In this document: positions 31,822 to 40,573 of the stretch, in pieces
How positions within the stretch are numbered: position 1 is the stretch's first letter
How the letters are laid out: the number at the start of each line of letters is the position of its first letter
DNA from: Streptomyces tuirus
Lineage (GTDB): Bacteria > Actinomycetota > Actinomycetes > Streptomycetales > Streptomycetaceae
Assembly: GCA_018195615.1 (NCBI GenBank)
Contig: JAGTPG010000002.1
Coordinates: forward strand, 4,829,501-4,893,500
Reading direction: 5' to 3'
Length of the DNA stretch: 64,000 nucleotides
The notes under the pieces: model-generated
Told to the model about the DNA's origin: nothing
Databases searched by the model: none
What the model saw: only the letters and a program-made list of their open reading frames with translations
Program-made: the position numbers and the translations under genes

Positions 31822-32496
31822 GTGCGCGTGATCGTCAGGACCGTCAGCGAACTGTGCATCACCGTCGGCAGTCTGATCGTGCTGTTCGTCGTCTATGTGC
31901 TGTTCTGGACGGGCGTGCGGGCCGACGACGTCATGGACGACCAGATCGATCTGCTGCGGAAGGAGTGGGCGAAGCCCCGTCCGCCGGCAGGCTCGGTCGC
32001 GAGTCCGCCGAAACCGGCGCCGTACGCCGAGGGCAAGCCCTTCGCGATCATGTACATCCCGCGTCTTGGTTTCACGTGGAACAAGCCGGTTCTGGAGGGC
32101 ACCGCCGCCGGCACCCTGAAGAAGGGGCTCGGGCACTACGCGGAGACCGCCCAGCTCGGTCAGAAGGGGAACTTCGCGGTCGCCGGCCACCGGCGCACCT
32201 ACGGTGATCCGTTCAAGGATTTTCCGCGGCTCAGGCGGGGTGATGCCGTGGTGCTGACCGACGGCACGACGTGGTTCACGTATCGGATCGACAAAGGCCC
32301 GTACAAAACAGTTCCGACGGACATCGAGGTGATCGACCCTGTCCCACGTACATCCGGGTACACGCGTGCGGGCCGCTATCTGACGCTGACCACGTGCGAA
32401 CCGGAGTGGGGGCACAGTCATCGGCTGATCGTGTGGGCGCACCTGGACTCCACACAGCCTGTGGAGGCAGGGAAACCTGGGGCGCTGCGCCGTTAG
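31822..32496 (+). CDS. Class E sortase-like transpeptidase
   Basis: A predicted membrane transpeptidase that attaches surface proteins to the cell wall. 224 residues: one N-terminal membrane segment (residues 9-30), then the sortase fold with catalytic histidine in AVAGHRRTYG, cysteine 192 in TLTTCEP and arginine in HRLIVWAHL. It starts 24 bp after the DUF881 gene. This is the first and shortest of three sortase genes here. Whether it has the same sorting signal as the other two is unknown. Confidence 0.9.
   Translation: MRVIVRTVSELCITVGSLIVLFVVYVLFWTGVRADDVMDDQIDLLRKEWAKPRPPAGSVASPPKPAPYAEGKPFAIMYIPRLGFTWNKPVLEGTAAGTLKKGLGHYAETAQLGQKGNFAVAGHRRTYGDPFKDFPRLRRGDAVVLTDGTTWFTYRIDKGPYKTVPTDIEVIDPVPRTSGYTRAGRYLTLTTCEPEWGHSHRLIVWAHLDSTQPVEAGKPGALRR
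32068..32083. promoter_or_regulatory. Degenerate parS-like site inside a sortase gene
   Basis: GGTTTCACGTGGAACA, 14 of 16 bases matching parS, encoding part of GFTWN. Weak site; binding is not assured. Confidence 0.4.
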
Positions 32497-32549
32497 TCTG
32501 GTGGCTGTACGGCGTGGGTCTGGTGCCGTGGTACGACGGAAGGGACGGC

Positions 32550-32711
32550 ATGTACGGCTGGATCTGGCGGCATCTGCCGGGGAACACGTGGGCGAAGGCA
32601 CTGATCTCACTCGCCCTGGTCGTGGCCGTGGTCTACGTCCTCTTCCAGTACGTGTTCCCGTGGGCGGAACCGCTGCTGCCCTTCAACGATGTGACGGTGG
32701 ACAACCAGTGA
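32550..32711 (+). CDS. Small membrane protein of unknown function
   Basis: 53 residues with one central membrane segment (ALISLALVVAVVYVLFQYV), starting MYGWIWRHLPG and ending NDVTVDNQ. ATG 32550 follows GGAAGGGA. The stop overlaps the next gene's GTG (GTGA), so the two are translationally coupled. It lies within the sortase cluster. Confidence 0.85.
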   Translation: MYGWIWRHLPGNTWAKALISLALVVAVVYVLFQYVFPWAEPLLPFNDVTVDNQ

Positions 32712-33346
32712 GCGCGCGCATTCTCGTTGTCGACAACTACGACAGCTTTGTCTTCAACCTGGTCCAGTACCTGTACCAGCTGGGTGCCGAGTGTGAGGTC
32801 CTGCGCAACGACGAGGTGTCGACGGCGCATGCCCAGGACGGCTTCGACGGTGTGCTGCTCTCCCCGGGCCCCGGCACGCCGGAGCAGGCCGGTGTCTGTG
32901 TCGACATGGTCCGGCACTGCGCCGACACGGGGGTGCCGGTCTTCGGTGTCTGCCTCGGTATGCAGTCGATGCAGGTGGCGTACGGCGGTGTGGTGGATCG
33001 GGCGCCTGAGCTGCTGCACGGAAAGACCTCGCTGGTGGAGCACTCGGGCGGGGGTGTTTTCGCCGGGCTGCCCTCGCCTTTCACGGCGACGCGCTATCAC
33101 TCGCTGGCCGCCGAGCCGGGCACGGTTCCGGCCGAGCTGGAGGTCACGGCCCGGACGCAGGACGGCATCGTCATGGGTTTGAGGCACCGGGAACTTCCGG
33201 TCGAGGGTGTGCAGTTCCACCCGGAGTCGGTGCTGACCGAGCACGGGCACCGGATGCTGGCCAACTGGCTGGTGGAGTGCGGCGACCAGGGTGCGGTGGC
33301 GAGGTCGGCCGGGCTCGCCCCGGTGGTGGGCAGGGCCACGGCGTGA
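32708..33346 (+). CDS. pabA: Glutamine amidotransferase: aminodeoxychorismate/anthranilate synthase component II
   Basis: Supplies ammonia from glutamine to chorismate-using synthases (folate or tryptophan pathway). 212 residues, class I glutaminase. VDNYDSFVFNLVQYL starts it, SPGPGTPE forms the oxyanion strand, the cysteine nucleophile is in FGVCLGMQ, and the histidine/glutamate pair is in VQFHPESVLTEHG. No component I gene is adjacent, so PabA versus TrpG cannot be decided from context. Start and stop both overlap their neighbours by 4 bp. Confidence 0.88.
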   Translation: MSARILVVDNYDSFVFNLVQYLYQLGAECEVLRNDEVSTAHAQDGFDGVLLSPGPGTPEQAGVCVDMVRHCADTGVPVFGVCLGMQSMQVAYGGVVDRAPELLHGKTSLVEHSGGGVFAGLPSPFTATRYHSLAAEPGTVPAELEVTARTQDGIVMGLRHRELPVEGVQFHPESVLTEHGHRMLANWLVECGDQGAVARSAGLAPVVGRATA

Positions 33347-34579
33347 CGGCGCTGCGCCCCGAGCGCGAGTCCGACACCTCGTACGGGCAGCAGTCGTACG
33401 GGGTGCCGGGTGCGTTCGAGGACTGGTCGGGGGTGGGGCGTACGGGGCCTCTCCGCGGCCGGAAGCGCAGCCACAGCCGGAGCCGTATGTGTCGGGGTCT
33501 GAGTCTTACGTGTCGGGGTCCGGGTCTTACGTGTCGGGGTCCGAGTCGTACGCGCGGGGGCCGAGTCGTACACGCCGACGGCGGAGCCGTACGCGGCGTC
33601 GTACGAGCCTCTCCCGGAGGAGACGTATCTGCCGCCTGTCGACGAGGAGACGGTAGCGCTGCGGATACCGGATCCGCCGCCCGTGGACAGTGACGCCCTG
33701 TCGGGCTCTGCGGGCTCTTCAGTCGCGGGGCACGATGGACCGGCCCATGGCGGTCGGGCGGCCCGCAGAAAGGCCGCCAAGCGCCGTCATGGGCGTCATG
33801 GCGGCGCTGCGGACACCGGCGCGACCGGTGCGACCGGCGCGACCGAGGAGGAGCGGCGGGCGCCGCTGTCGCGGGTCGAGGCGCGGCGGCAGGCGCGGGC
33901 GCGCAAGCCGGGCCCGGCGGTCGTCGCCAGCCGGGCGATCGGTGAGGTGTTCATCACCACCGGCGTGCTGATGCTGCTGTTCGTGACCTATCAGCTGTGG
34001 TGGACGAACGTCCGGGCGCACGCGCAGGCCGGCAGTGAGGCGAGCAGTCTGCAGAACGACTGGGCGAGTGGCAAGCGCAATCCGGGGACGTTCGAGCCGG
34101 GGCAGGGCTTTGCCATCCTGCACATTCCGAAGCTGGACGTGGTGGTGCCGATCGCGGAGGGCACCAGTAACAAGGGCGTGCTCGACCGGGGCATGGTCGG
34201 TCACTACGCCGAGGGTGCGCTGAAGACCGCGATGCCCGGTGACAAATCCGGAAACTTCGGGCTCGCGGGGCACCGCAACACGCACGGAGAACCGTTCCGG
34301 TACATCAACAAGCTCTCCCCGGGCGATCCGATCGTCGTGGAGACGCAGGACGAGTACTACGTCTACAAGATGTCGTCGATCCTGCCGGTGACCCCGCCGA
34401 GCAACACCAGCGTTCTGAATCCCGTCCCGGAGGGGTCGGGATTCACCAAACCCGGCCGTTACATCACGCTGACCACGTGCACGCCGGAGTTCACCAGCAA
34501 GTACCGGATGATCGTCTGGGGCAAGATGGTCGAGGAACGGCCGCGCAGCAAGGGCAAGCCGGATGCGCTCGTCAGTTAA
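33343..34579 (+). CDS. srtE1: Class E sortase with long repetitive N-terminal region (two apparent frameshifts)
   Basis: Membrane transpeptidase for LAxTG-type surface proteins such as chaplins (known for Streptomyces SrtE enzymes). GTG 33343 overlaps the pabA stop. The first 200 residues are cytoplasmic, rich in Tyr/Ser/Glu/Pro, with repeated SYVSGS units (33480-33560). A membrane segment (ITTGVLMLLFVTYQLW) precedes the sortase domain with AGHRNTHG, TLTTCTPEF (cysteine near residue 379) and YRMIVWG. Bases are missing near 33440 and 33565, both in or beside the repeats. The srtE1 name follows the order known in S. coelicolor. Confidence 0.88.
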
Positions 34580-34592
34580 GGGCAGATGACCA

Positions 34593-35348
34593 GTGGCAGC
34601 GACCACCGACACGGAGCACGAAGAGCACACCGGCGCGAGGGCGTCCCGGTCGTCGGCGGCACGGCGCCGTCGTCCCGGCCCGGTCGCGATGGCGGTCAGT
34701 GTCTTCGGGGAACTCCTCATCACCGCGGGCCTGGTGCTGGGCCTGTTCGTCGTCTACTCGCTGTGGTGGACGAACGTGGTCGCGGACCGTGCGGCCGGGA
34801 AGCAGGCGGACAAGGTCCGTGACGACTGGGCGCAGGGCCGGGGTGGGCCGGGGGCGCTGGACACCAAGAACGGCATCGGCTTCCTGCACGTGCCGGCGAT
34901 GAAGAACGGCGAGGTCCTGGTCGAGAAGGGCACGTCGAACAAGATCCTCAACGATGGTGTGGCCGGTTACTACACGGACCCCGTGAAGTCGGCCCTCCCG
35001 ATGTCGGGCGAGACCGGCAACTTCTCCCTCGCCGCCCACCGCGACGGTCACGGCGCCAAGTTCCACAACATCGACAAGATCGAGAAGGGCGACCCGATCG
35101 TCTTCGAGACGAAGGACAAGTGGTACGTCTACAAGGTGTACGACATTCTCCCCGAGACCTCGAAGTACAACGTCAAGGTCCTCTCGGCGGTCCCGAAGGA
35201 GTCCGGGAAGAAGAAGCCGGGGCACTACATCACCCTGACGACGTGCACGCCGGTGTACACGAGCACCTACCGCTACATCGTGTGGGGTGAGCTGGAGCGG
35301 GTCGAGAAGGTCGACGAGGACCGGACACCGCCGAAGGAGCTGCGCTGA
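34593..35348 (+). CDS. srtE2: Class E sortase
   Basis: 251 residues, intact. Arg-rich cytoplasmic tail, membrane segment (FGELLITAGLVLGLFVVYSLWW), then the sortase domain with AAHRDGHG, cysteine 218 in TLTTCTPVY and YRYIVWGEL. Very similar in layout to the preceding gene, so a tandem duplication. GTG 34593, 14 bp after srtE1. A long terminator follows. Confidence 0.92.
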   Translation: MAATTDTEHEEHTGARASRSSAARRRRPGPVAMAVSVFGELLITAGLVLGLFVVYSLWWTNVVADRAAGKQADKVRDDWAQGRGGPGALDTKNGIGFLHVPAMKNGEVLVEKGTSNKILNDGVAGYYTDPVKSALPMSGETGNFSLAAHRDGHGAKFHNIDKIEKGDPIVFETKDKWYVYKVYDILPETSKYNVKVLSAVPKESGKKKPGHYITLTTCTPVYTSTYRYIVWGELERVEKVDEDRTPPKELR

Positions 35349-35386
35349 CTGTGCTCCTGGTGGGAGATCAGCCGCTAGCATGACGG

Positions 35387-35428
35387 AGGCCCGAAGCCGC
35401 AACCTTCTTTTGCGACTTCGGGCCTTTC
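35387..35428. terminator. Bidirectional terminator between srtE2 and the nuclease gene
   Basis: Stem AGGCCCGAAG/CTTCGGGCCT, extended inward by a near-complementary CCGCAA/TTGCGA pair. A T run in the loop and TTTCC after it; both flanking genes converge here. Confidence 0.8.
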
Positions 35429-35444
35429 CGCGCCGGTCCGCTCG

Positions 35445-36476
35445 CTACTGCAGCACGCTCAGTGGCGCGCCGGCGCTCCATTCCTCCAGCAGCCCACGGT
35501 GTACGGCGATGATGCCGCTCTCCGTTGCGATGTTCTGGGCGTCGCGGGTGAAGGGGCAGGTCGCCACGAAGAGGGCCACGTCGGAGTCGTGGAGGACCTT
35601 GGCGGCCCCGGCGAACTTCTGGACGTCGGAGCTGGTGATGGAGAGGTGAGGCGCGAACCTCTTGCACTGGACGGCGATGCGCCGCCCGTCGGCTGTGAGC
35701 GCGGTGATGTCGATGCCCCGGTCCCTTCCGCCGCCTCGGACGACGACGTCGGTGCAGCCGTCGCGGCGCAGCAGCTCGGCGACGTGTTGTTCGAACTCGC
35801 GCCCGTTCATGGCGTCCATGGAGGCCATCACTCCAGCGAGGGGGCGGTCTTCTCGTGGGCCTTCCAGCCGCTGGAGCCGGGCGTGGTGCTGGCGGAGCCG
35901 CTTCTCGATGTGCTGGACGCCTGCTCGTAGGGCGATGAGCTCTCGCCGGTGCTCGCCCGATGTTTCGATCAGGGCGTTGAACATGGGGACGACGGTCTTG
36001 CCCAGGATGTGCGTGATGCGTTGGTCGATCCGGTCGTCCAGGGAGGTGGCGTCGGCCGGGGCAGGGTTTTCCACATGCTGTGTGCGTGCCAGGTACTCCA
36101 TGTCGAGGAGGTACACACGCGCTTGACGTGCGACTTCGCTGTCACGGAGCAGCATGGCGATGTTGAGGACGGCGCGGCGGGAGAAGAGAGCGAGGGATCG
36201 TGTGCGTGACTGGATCCCACTGAGGTTCTTGAAGGACCTCAGTTCTTCGCCGGTCAGCAGACGGTAGCCGTTGGCCTCCAGCTCGGTTCGGTGGTCCTTG
36301 ACAAGTGACTTGATGGCCTCGAGGCCGACCTCGAAGTACGCCGCCACCATCGCCGTCGTCACATGCATCCCGTCCGGCAGCAGCGACAGCGCCTTGACCC
36401 TGTCGAGTACGTCCGTGCGGTCGAGCACGCTGCGGCGCAGGCTCTGGGATTCCAGGAGAGCCATTTCGTTGATCAT
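35445..36476 (-). CDS. Mrr-type restriction endonuclease fused to a phage-regulator-like N-terminal domain
   Basis: 343 residues from ATG 36476 (GAAGGGC upstream). The N-terminal 125 residues (MHVTTAMVAAYFEVGLEAIKS, LALFSRRAVLNIAMLLRDSEVA) resemble DNA-binding domains of phage regulators and antirepressors. A helical linker with HHARLQRLEG follows. The C-terminal 120 residues are an Mrr-like nuclease: GREFEQHVAELLRRDG, GRDRGIDI, VQCKRFAP, i.e. the E/D/QxK metal site. It may cut modified or foreign DNA, or be a regulator with nuclease activity. No methyltransferase is adjacent. It interrupts an otherwise conserved region, so it is probably acquired. Confidence 0.82.
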   Translation of the reverse strand: MINEMALLESQSLRRSVLDRTDVLDRVKALSLLPDGMHVTTAMVAAYFEVGLEAIKSLVKDHRTELEANGYRLLTGEELRSFKNLSGIQSRTRSLALFSRRAVLNIAMLLRDSEVARQARVYLLDMEYLARTQHVENPAPADATSLDDRIDQRITHILGKTVVPMFNALIETSGEHRRELIALRAGVQHIEKRLRQHHARLQRLEGPREDRPLAGVMASMDAMNGREFEQHVAELLRRDGCTDVVVRGGGRDRGIDITALTADGRRIAVQCKRFAPHLSITSSDVQKFAGAAKVLHDSDVALFVATCPFTRDAQNIATESGIIAVHRGLLEEWSAGAPLSVLQ

Positions 36477-36585
36477 GTCTTGCCCTTCGACTCGTATCGC
36501 CGGGCGGAGTTCCGATTCCCCACCCGGTGAACGAGTCAGGAAATGTGAAGACACGATCGAAGGGCGTTCGGGCATGCGAGGCAGG

Positions 36586-37155
36586 TCATGACGCCCCCTG
36601 GCGCTGAAGCAGCGCCCCGAGTACCAGTCGGATGCCGGGCTCCGGGTCGAAGTTCTCCTGGGGCAGGACCACCTGATGGAAGATCATGCCGTCGAGGTAG
36701 TCGAAGAGGAGGCGGCAGTGCTCGCGTGGGTCGGGTGAGCCCAGGGTCGCCAGCCACTGGGACACCCAGGTGATCAGGGAGTCCTGCGCGCGGCTCAGGG
36801 GTTCGCGGACGGCCGGGCGGGCGAGGCCTTCGAGGATCAGGGCGTAGCGGGCGGTGGTGCGGGGGCGGGCCGGGCCCAGGGCGTGGCGGACCATGTGGGT
36901 CAGGGCGTCGATGAACGCCTCGGGGTCGTTCGCCGCCGGTTCGCCCGCGGTGTGCTCCCAGTCCCGGCGGTCCAGTGCTTCGAGGTGGGCGACGACACCG
37001 CTCACGAGGGCGTCGCGGCTGCGGAAGTGGTTGGACGTCGTGCCGGCGGGGACGTCTGCGGCTGTGTCGACCGCCTGGTAGGTGAGGCGCCGCAGGCCGC
37101 CCTCGGCCAGTACCTCGATGGCCGCGTCGAGTACTTCGTCCCGTCTGTTGGGCAT
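36586..37155 (-). CDS. TetR-family transcriptional regulator
   Basis: 189 residues. N-terminal TetR helix-turn-helix: EVLDAAIEVLAEGGLRRLTY, then VPAGTTSNHFRSRDAL. The rest is a helical ligand-binding domain. ATG 37155. It is divergent from a flavin monooxygenase gene with paired palindromes between them, so it most likely represses that gene and itself. The ligand is unknown. Confidence 0.92.
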   Translation of the reverse strand: MPNRRDEVLDAAIEVLAEGGLRRLTYQAVDTAADVPAGTTSNHFRSRDALVSGVVAHLEALDRRDWEHTAGEPAANDPEAFIDALTHMVRHALGPARPRTTARYALILEGLARPAVREPLSRAQDSLITWVSQWLATLGSPDPREHCRLLFDYLDGMIFHQVVLPQENFDPEPGIRLVLGALLQRQGAS

Positions 37156-37170
37156 GCCAGCTCCCTTCTC

Positions 37171-37206
37171 CACTATGAATATAGTGCTGATACTACAAAC
37201 ATAGTA
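37171..37206. promoter_or_regulatory. Two candidate TetR operators
   Basis: CACTATGAATATAGTG (37171-37186), a 6-bp inverted repeat around GAAT, and TACTACAAACATAGTA (37191-37206), the same pattern with one mismatch. Their starts are 20 bp apart, about two helical turns, which suits two regulator dimers. They fill the 61-bp divergent gap. Confidence 0.7.
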
Positions 37207-37216
37207 CCGTGGCGGC

Positions 37217-38296
37217 ATGCCTAAGAAAGCGATCATCGTCGGCGGCGGTATAGGCGGTCTCGCCGCGGCCGTGCATCTCCAGGCCGGTGGCTGGGACGTC
37301 GAGGTCCGTGAACGTGCTCCCGGCCCGCCCGGTACCGGCACCTCCCTCGGCCTGTGGCCCGGCGCGCTGCGGGCGCTCGACGAGCTGAGGGTCGGGCGGG
37401 CCGCGCGGGAGCGGGCGCGGCCGGCGGCCCGGGGCAACTTCCTGCGGGCGGACGGACGTCTCATCGGGAACGTGGATTTCGCGGGCCTGCGCCGTCGTAC
37501 GGGCGACACCGTGCACGTGATCGCGCGGCCCGCTCTTCTCACGACGCTCACCGCCGCGCTCGACGACCGTCTCGTGCGCTACGGGCACGAGGTCACCGAC
37601 GTGCGGGACCTGTCCGACTGCTGTGACGTCGTCATCGCCGCGGACGGTCTGCGCAGCCGCGCCCGCTCCGTTCTCTTCGGCGACGCCTACCGGCCCCGCT
37701 ATTCGGGAGTCACCGCGTGGCACGGCACCGTGGATCTCGACACGGATGCCATCAGCGAGACGTGGGGGAAGGGTGCCCGTTTCGGCGTCACCCCGCGCGC
37801 GGGCGGTCACACCAACTGGTTCGCCTGCGCCCCCGTACCCGAGCGCGTTCCCGTCCCCGGCGGTGATCTCGCGGCTCTGCGGACGCACTTCGGGTCGTGG
37901 CACCCCGGTGTGCGCCGGGTGCTGGACCGGGTGGCGGAGGGCGCCGGCTCGGGCATCTCCCGAAACGACCTGTACGACCTGGCCGAACCGCTGCCCGCTT
38001 ACGTCAGCGGGCGCGTCGCGCTGATCGGTGACGCCGCCCACGCGATGACGCCCGACCTGGGACGTGGTGCATGTGAGGCGCTGATCGACGGCGTCACCTT
38101 GGCCCGTGAGCTCACGGCCCGGGCTCGTGTCGAGGACGCCCTCACCGCCTACGACGCGGCCCGCCGCCGGCCCACCCAACGGCTCGCCCGTGCCGCCCGG
38201 CTGATGAACCGTGCGGTGCACACCCGGCGTCCCCTCGCGCCGATGCGCAACGCCGCGATGCGTCTCTTCCTGACGGTGGGCCGGCCGCCGGCGTGA
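37217..38296 (+). CDS. FAD-dependent monooxygenase (aromatic-ring hydroxylase type)
   Basis: 359 residues. FAD fold GGGIGGLAAAVHLQ at the start, a middle DG-type motif (VVIAADGLRSRAR) and the GDAAHAMTPDLGRGACEAL FAD/substrate motif. It belongs to the PHBH/kynurenine monooxygenase-like family acting on small aromatic or polyketide-like compounds; the substrate is unknown. ATG 37217 is only 10 bp from a putative operator, so TetR control is likely. Confidence 0.9.
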   Translation: MPKKAIIVGGGIGGLAAAVHLQAGGWDVEVRERAPGPPGTGTSLGLWPGALRALDELRVGRAARERARPAARGNFLRADGRLIGNVDFAGLRRRTGDTVHVIARPALLTTLTAALDDRLVRYGHEVTDVRDLSDCCDVVIAADGLRSRARSVLFGDAYRPRYSGVTAWHGTVDLDTDAISETWGKGARFGVTPRAGGHTNWFACAPVPERVPVPGGDLAALRTHFGSWHPGVRRVLDRVAEGAGSGISRNDLYDLAEPLPAYVSGRVALIGDAAHAMTPDLGRGACEALIDGVTLARELTARARVEDALTAYDAARRRPTQRLARAARLMNRAVHTRRPLAPMRNAAMRLFLTVGRPPA

Positions 38297-38338
38297 GCAC
38301 TCGTCGCCGCGGCTCAGGTGGTGGCCGGCCGACAGCAA

Positions 38339-38369
38339 GGCGCCCCAGCACCGAGAGTGCTGGGGCGCC
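38339..38369. terminator. Bidirectional terminator between monooxygenase and pknB
   Basis: 12-bp perfect stem GGCGCCCCAGCA/TGCTGGGGCGCC with a 7-nt loop, between two convergent genes. Confidence 0.85.
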
Positions 38370-38386
38370 CTGCGTACGAGGTGCGG

Positions 38387-40405
38387 TCAGTCGTCGCCGC
38401 GGCCGGCGACGCCATCGAAGATGCCGCCGTTGCCGTTGCCGCCGTTGTTGTTGCCGCCGCCGATGCCGACGGTCTGCAGAGTGACCGTCGTGCTCGCCGG
38501 GTCGTCGACCTCCTGGTTGCCCTGGGGGTCCTGGGCGGCGACGAGGGCGTTGTCGCTCTGGTCGCTGCCGTTCGCGAACTGGATGTTCGTGAAACCGGCC
38601 TGGGCGAGCGTCTGCTTGGCCTGGCCGACCGTCTGGCCGACGACCTGCGGCACCCGCGCCTTCTGCTGTTCCTTCTTGCCGATCTGGATGTTGACCGACG
38701 AGTTCTTGTCGACGGAGGAACCGGCCTGCGGCGTGGTCGCGATGACCTTGCCGACCTGGTTGTCGTCCTGGGTGTCCACCTCGGTGCAGTTGCCCACCAG
38801 GTTGTTGGCCGTCATCTGGGCCTTGGCCTGGTCACAGCTCTGGCCGAGCACGTCCGGGACGGTGGACTTCTCCTCCGCCTTGGCGATGGTGAGGGTGACT
38901 GTGGAGCCCTTCTCCACTTCCTTGCCGGACGCCGGATCCTGATCCAGGACCGTACCCGGCTCCTCCGAGACCTCCCGGGTCTCTGTCTTGACCTCGAGCT
39001 GGTAGTCGTTGCCCTCGAGCTTCGCCTCGGCTTCCTCGAGGCTCAGACCGATCACGTTCGGCACCGCCACCTTCGGCGCCCCGGTCGACACCACGAGGTT
39101 GACGGTGTCGCCCTTCTTGACGTCCACCCCGGCCTTCGGGTCCTGAGAGCAGATGTTGCCCTTGGACTGGTTCTCACAGGGCTTGTTGGTGGTACTCAGC
39201 TTGAGTTCGCTGTTTCTCGCCAGTTGCCTGGCGTCACCCAGCGTCTCGCCGACGAAGTTCGGAGCCGGAACCGTGTCGTTGGCGACCCCATCGCCACTGA
39301 ACGCCCAACGCCCGATCAGGATCGCGCCCACCAGCACCAGGACGCCCGCCACCACCAGCAGGATCGTCGAGGTGTTGCTCTTGCGCTGCTGTCCACGGCG
39401 CCGGTCGGGGCGGTCGTCGTAGCCGTAGCCGCCGTCGTCCGGGTTCATGGGGGGCAGCATCGACGTGGCGCCCGCGCCGGAGTCCGCGCGCAGGGCCGTC
39501 GTCGGCTGGTCGTCGGGGTAGCCGCCGTAGCCCACCGAGCCCATCGCGGCCGTCGCCGCGACCGGCTGGCCGTCGAGGCAGGCCTCGATGTCGGCGCGCA
39601 TCTCGTCGGCCGACTGGTAGCGGTAGTCCGGGTCCTTGACGAGCGCCTTCAGCACGATCGCGTCCATCTCGGGCGTGATCTCGGGGTCGAAGACCGACGG
39701 GGCCTGGGGCTCTTCCCGTACGTGCTGGTACGCGACGGCGACCGGGGAGTCACCCACGAAGGGGGGCCTCACGGTCAGGAGTTCGTACAGCAGACAGCCG
39801 GTGGAGTAGAGGTCGGACCGGGCGTCGACCTGCTCACCCTTGGCCTGCTCCGGCGAGAGGTACTGGGCCGTGCCGATGACCGCCGCGGTCTGCGTCATCG
39901 TCATGCCGGAGTCGCCCATGGCCCGGGCGATGCCGAAGTCCATCACCTTGACCTGGCCGTTGCGCGTCAGCATGACGTTCGCCGGCTTGATGTCGCGGTG
40001 GACGATGCCGTTGCGGTGGGCGTACTCCAGGCCCTGGAGGATGCCGATGGTCATCTCCATGGCCCGCTCCGGCAGCAGCTTGCGGCCACTGTGCAGGAGC
40101 TCACGGAGCGTCGAGCCGTCCACGTACTCCATGACGATGTACGGGATCGACACGTTGTCGATGTAGTCCTCGCCCGTGTCGTAGACCGCGACGATCGCGG
40201 GATGGTTGAGCGAGGCGGCCGACTGGGCCTCCCGGCGGAACCGGGCCTGGAAGGAAGGGTCGCGCGCGAGATCCGCGCGCAGCGTCTTCACCGCCACGGT
40301 GCGGCCGAGGCGGGTGTCATGCGCGAGGTAGACCTCCGCCATGCCACCACGCCCGAGCACCTGGCCCAGTTCGTACCGGCCGCCGAGGCGACGCGGCTCT
40401 TCCAT
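38387..40405 (-). CDS. pknB: Ser/Thr protein kinase PknB with PASTA domains
   Basis: 672 residues. Kinase domain residues 10-270: GRGGMAEVY, AVKTLR, HRDIKPANVML, MDFGIARA, GTAQYLSPEQ. Membrane segment TILLVVAGVLVLVGAILIG follows a disordered linker. Four extracellular PASTA repeats follow (each with a VPNVIGLSLEEA-like start), then a Gly/Asn-rich tail. PASTA domains sense peptidoglycan fragments; PknB phosphorylates division and wall-synthesis proteins and is counteracted by the PP2C phosphatase in the same operon. ATG 40405. Confidence 0.95.
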   Translation of the reverse strand: MEEPRRLGGRYELGQVLGRGGMAEVYLAHDTRLGRTVAVKTLRADLARDPSFQARFRREAQSAASLNHPAIVAVYDTGEDYIDNVSIPYIVMEYVDGSTLRELLHSGRKLLPERAMEMTIGILQGLEYAHRNGIVHRDIKPANVMLTRNGQVKVMDFGIARAMGDSGMTMTQTAAVIGTAQYLSPEQAKGEQVDARSDLYSTGCLLYELLTVRPPFVGDSPVAVAYQHVREEPQAPSVFDPEITPEMDAIVLKALVKDPDYRYQSADEMRADIEACLDGQPVAATAAMGSVGYGGYPDDQPTTALRADSGAGATSMLPPMNPDDGGYGYDDRPDRRRGQQRKSNTSTILLVVAGVLVLVGAILIGRWAFSGDGVANDTVPAPNFVGETLGDARQLARNSELKLSTTNKPCENQSKGNICSQDPKAGVDVKKGDTVNLVVSTGAPKVAVPNVIGLSLEEAEAKLEGNDYQLEVKTETREVSEEPGTVLDQDPASGKEVEKGSTVTLTIAKAEEKSTVPDVLGQSCDQAKAQMTANNLVGNCTEVDTQDDNQVGKVIATTPQAGSSVDKNSSVNIQIGKKEQQKARVPQVVGQTVGQAKQTLAQAGFTNIQFANGSDQSDNALVAAQDPQGNQEVDDPASTTVTLQTVGIGGGNNNGGNGNGGIFDGVAGRGDD

Positions 40406-40573
40406 AGCTACCTACCAGCCCTCTCCGTCGGTCCCGACCGGAAGCTTGTACGGTCGGAGACTGCCGTCCGGGCCTACCGTACCCGGCTCGCTTTGTGTGA
40501 CCTGGCCAAGCCCGTCAGCCGATACAGGACCGGTATCGCAACGTGCACCGATGTGAAGCAGACGTGAGCGGGG

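Noticed and set aside
38318..40567. 749-residue plus-strand frame opposite pknB
   Set aside because: Antisense to a clear PASTA kinase; typical high-G+C shadow.
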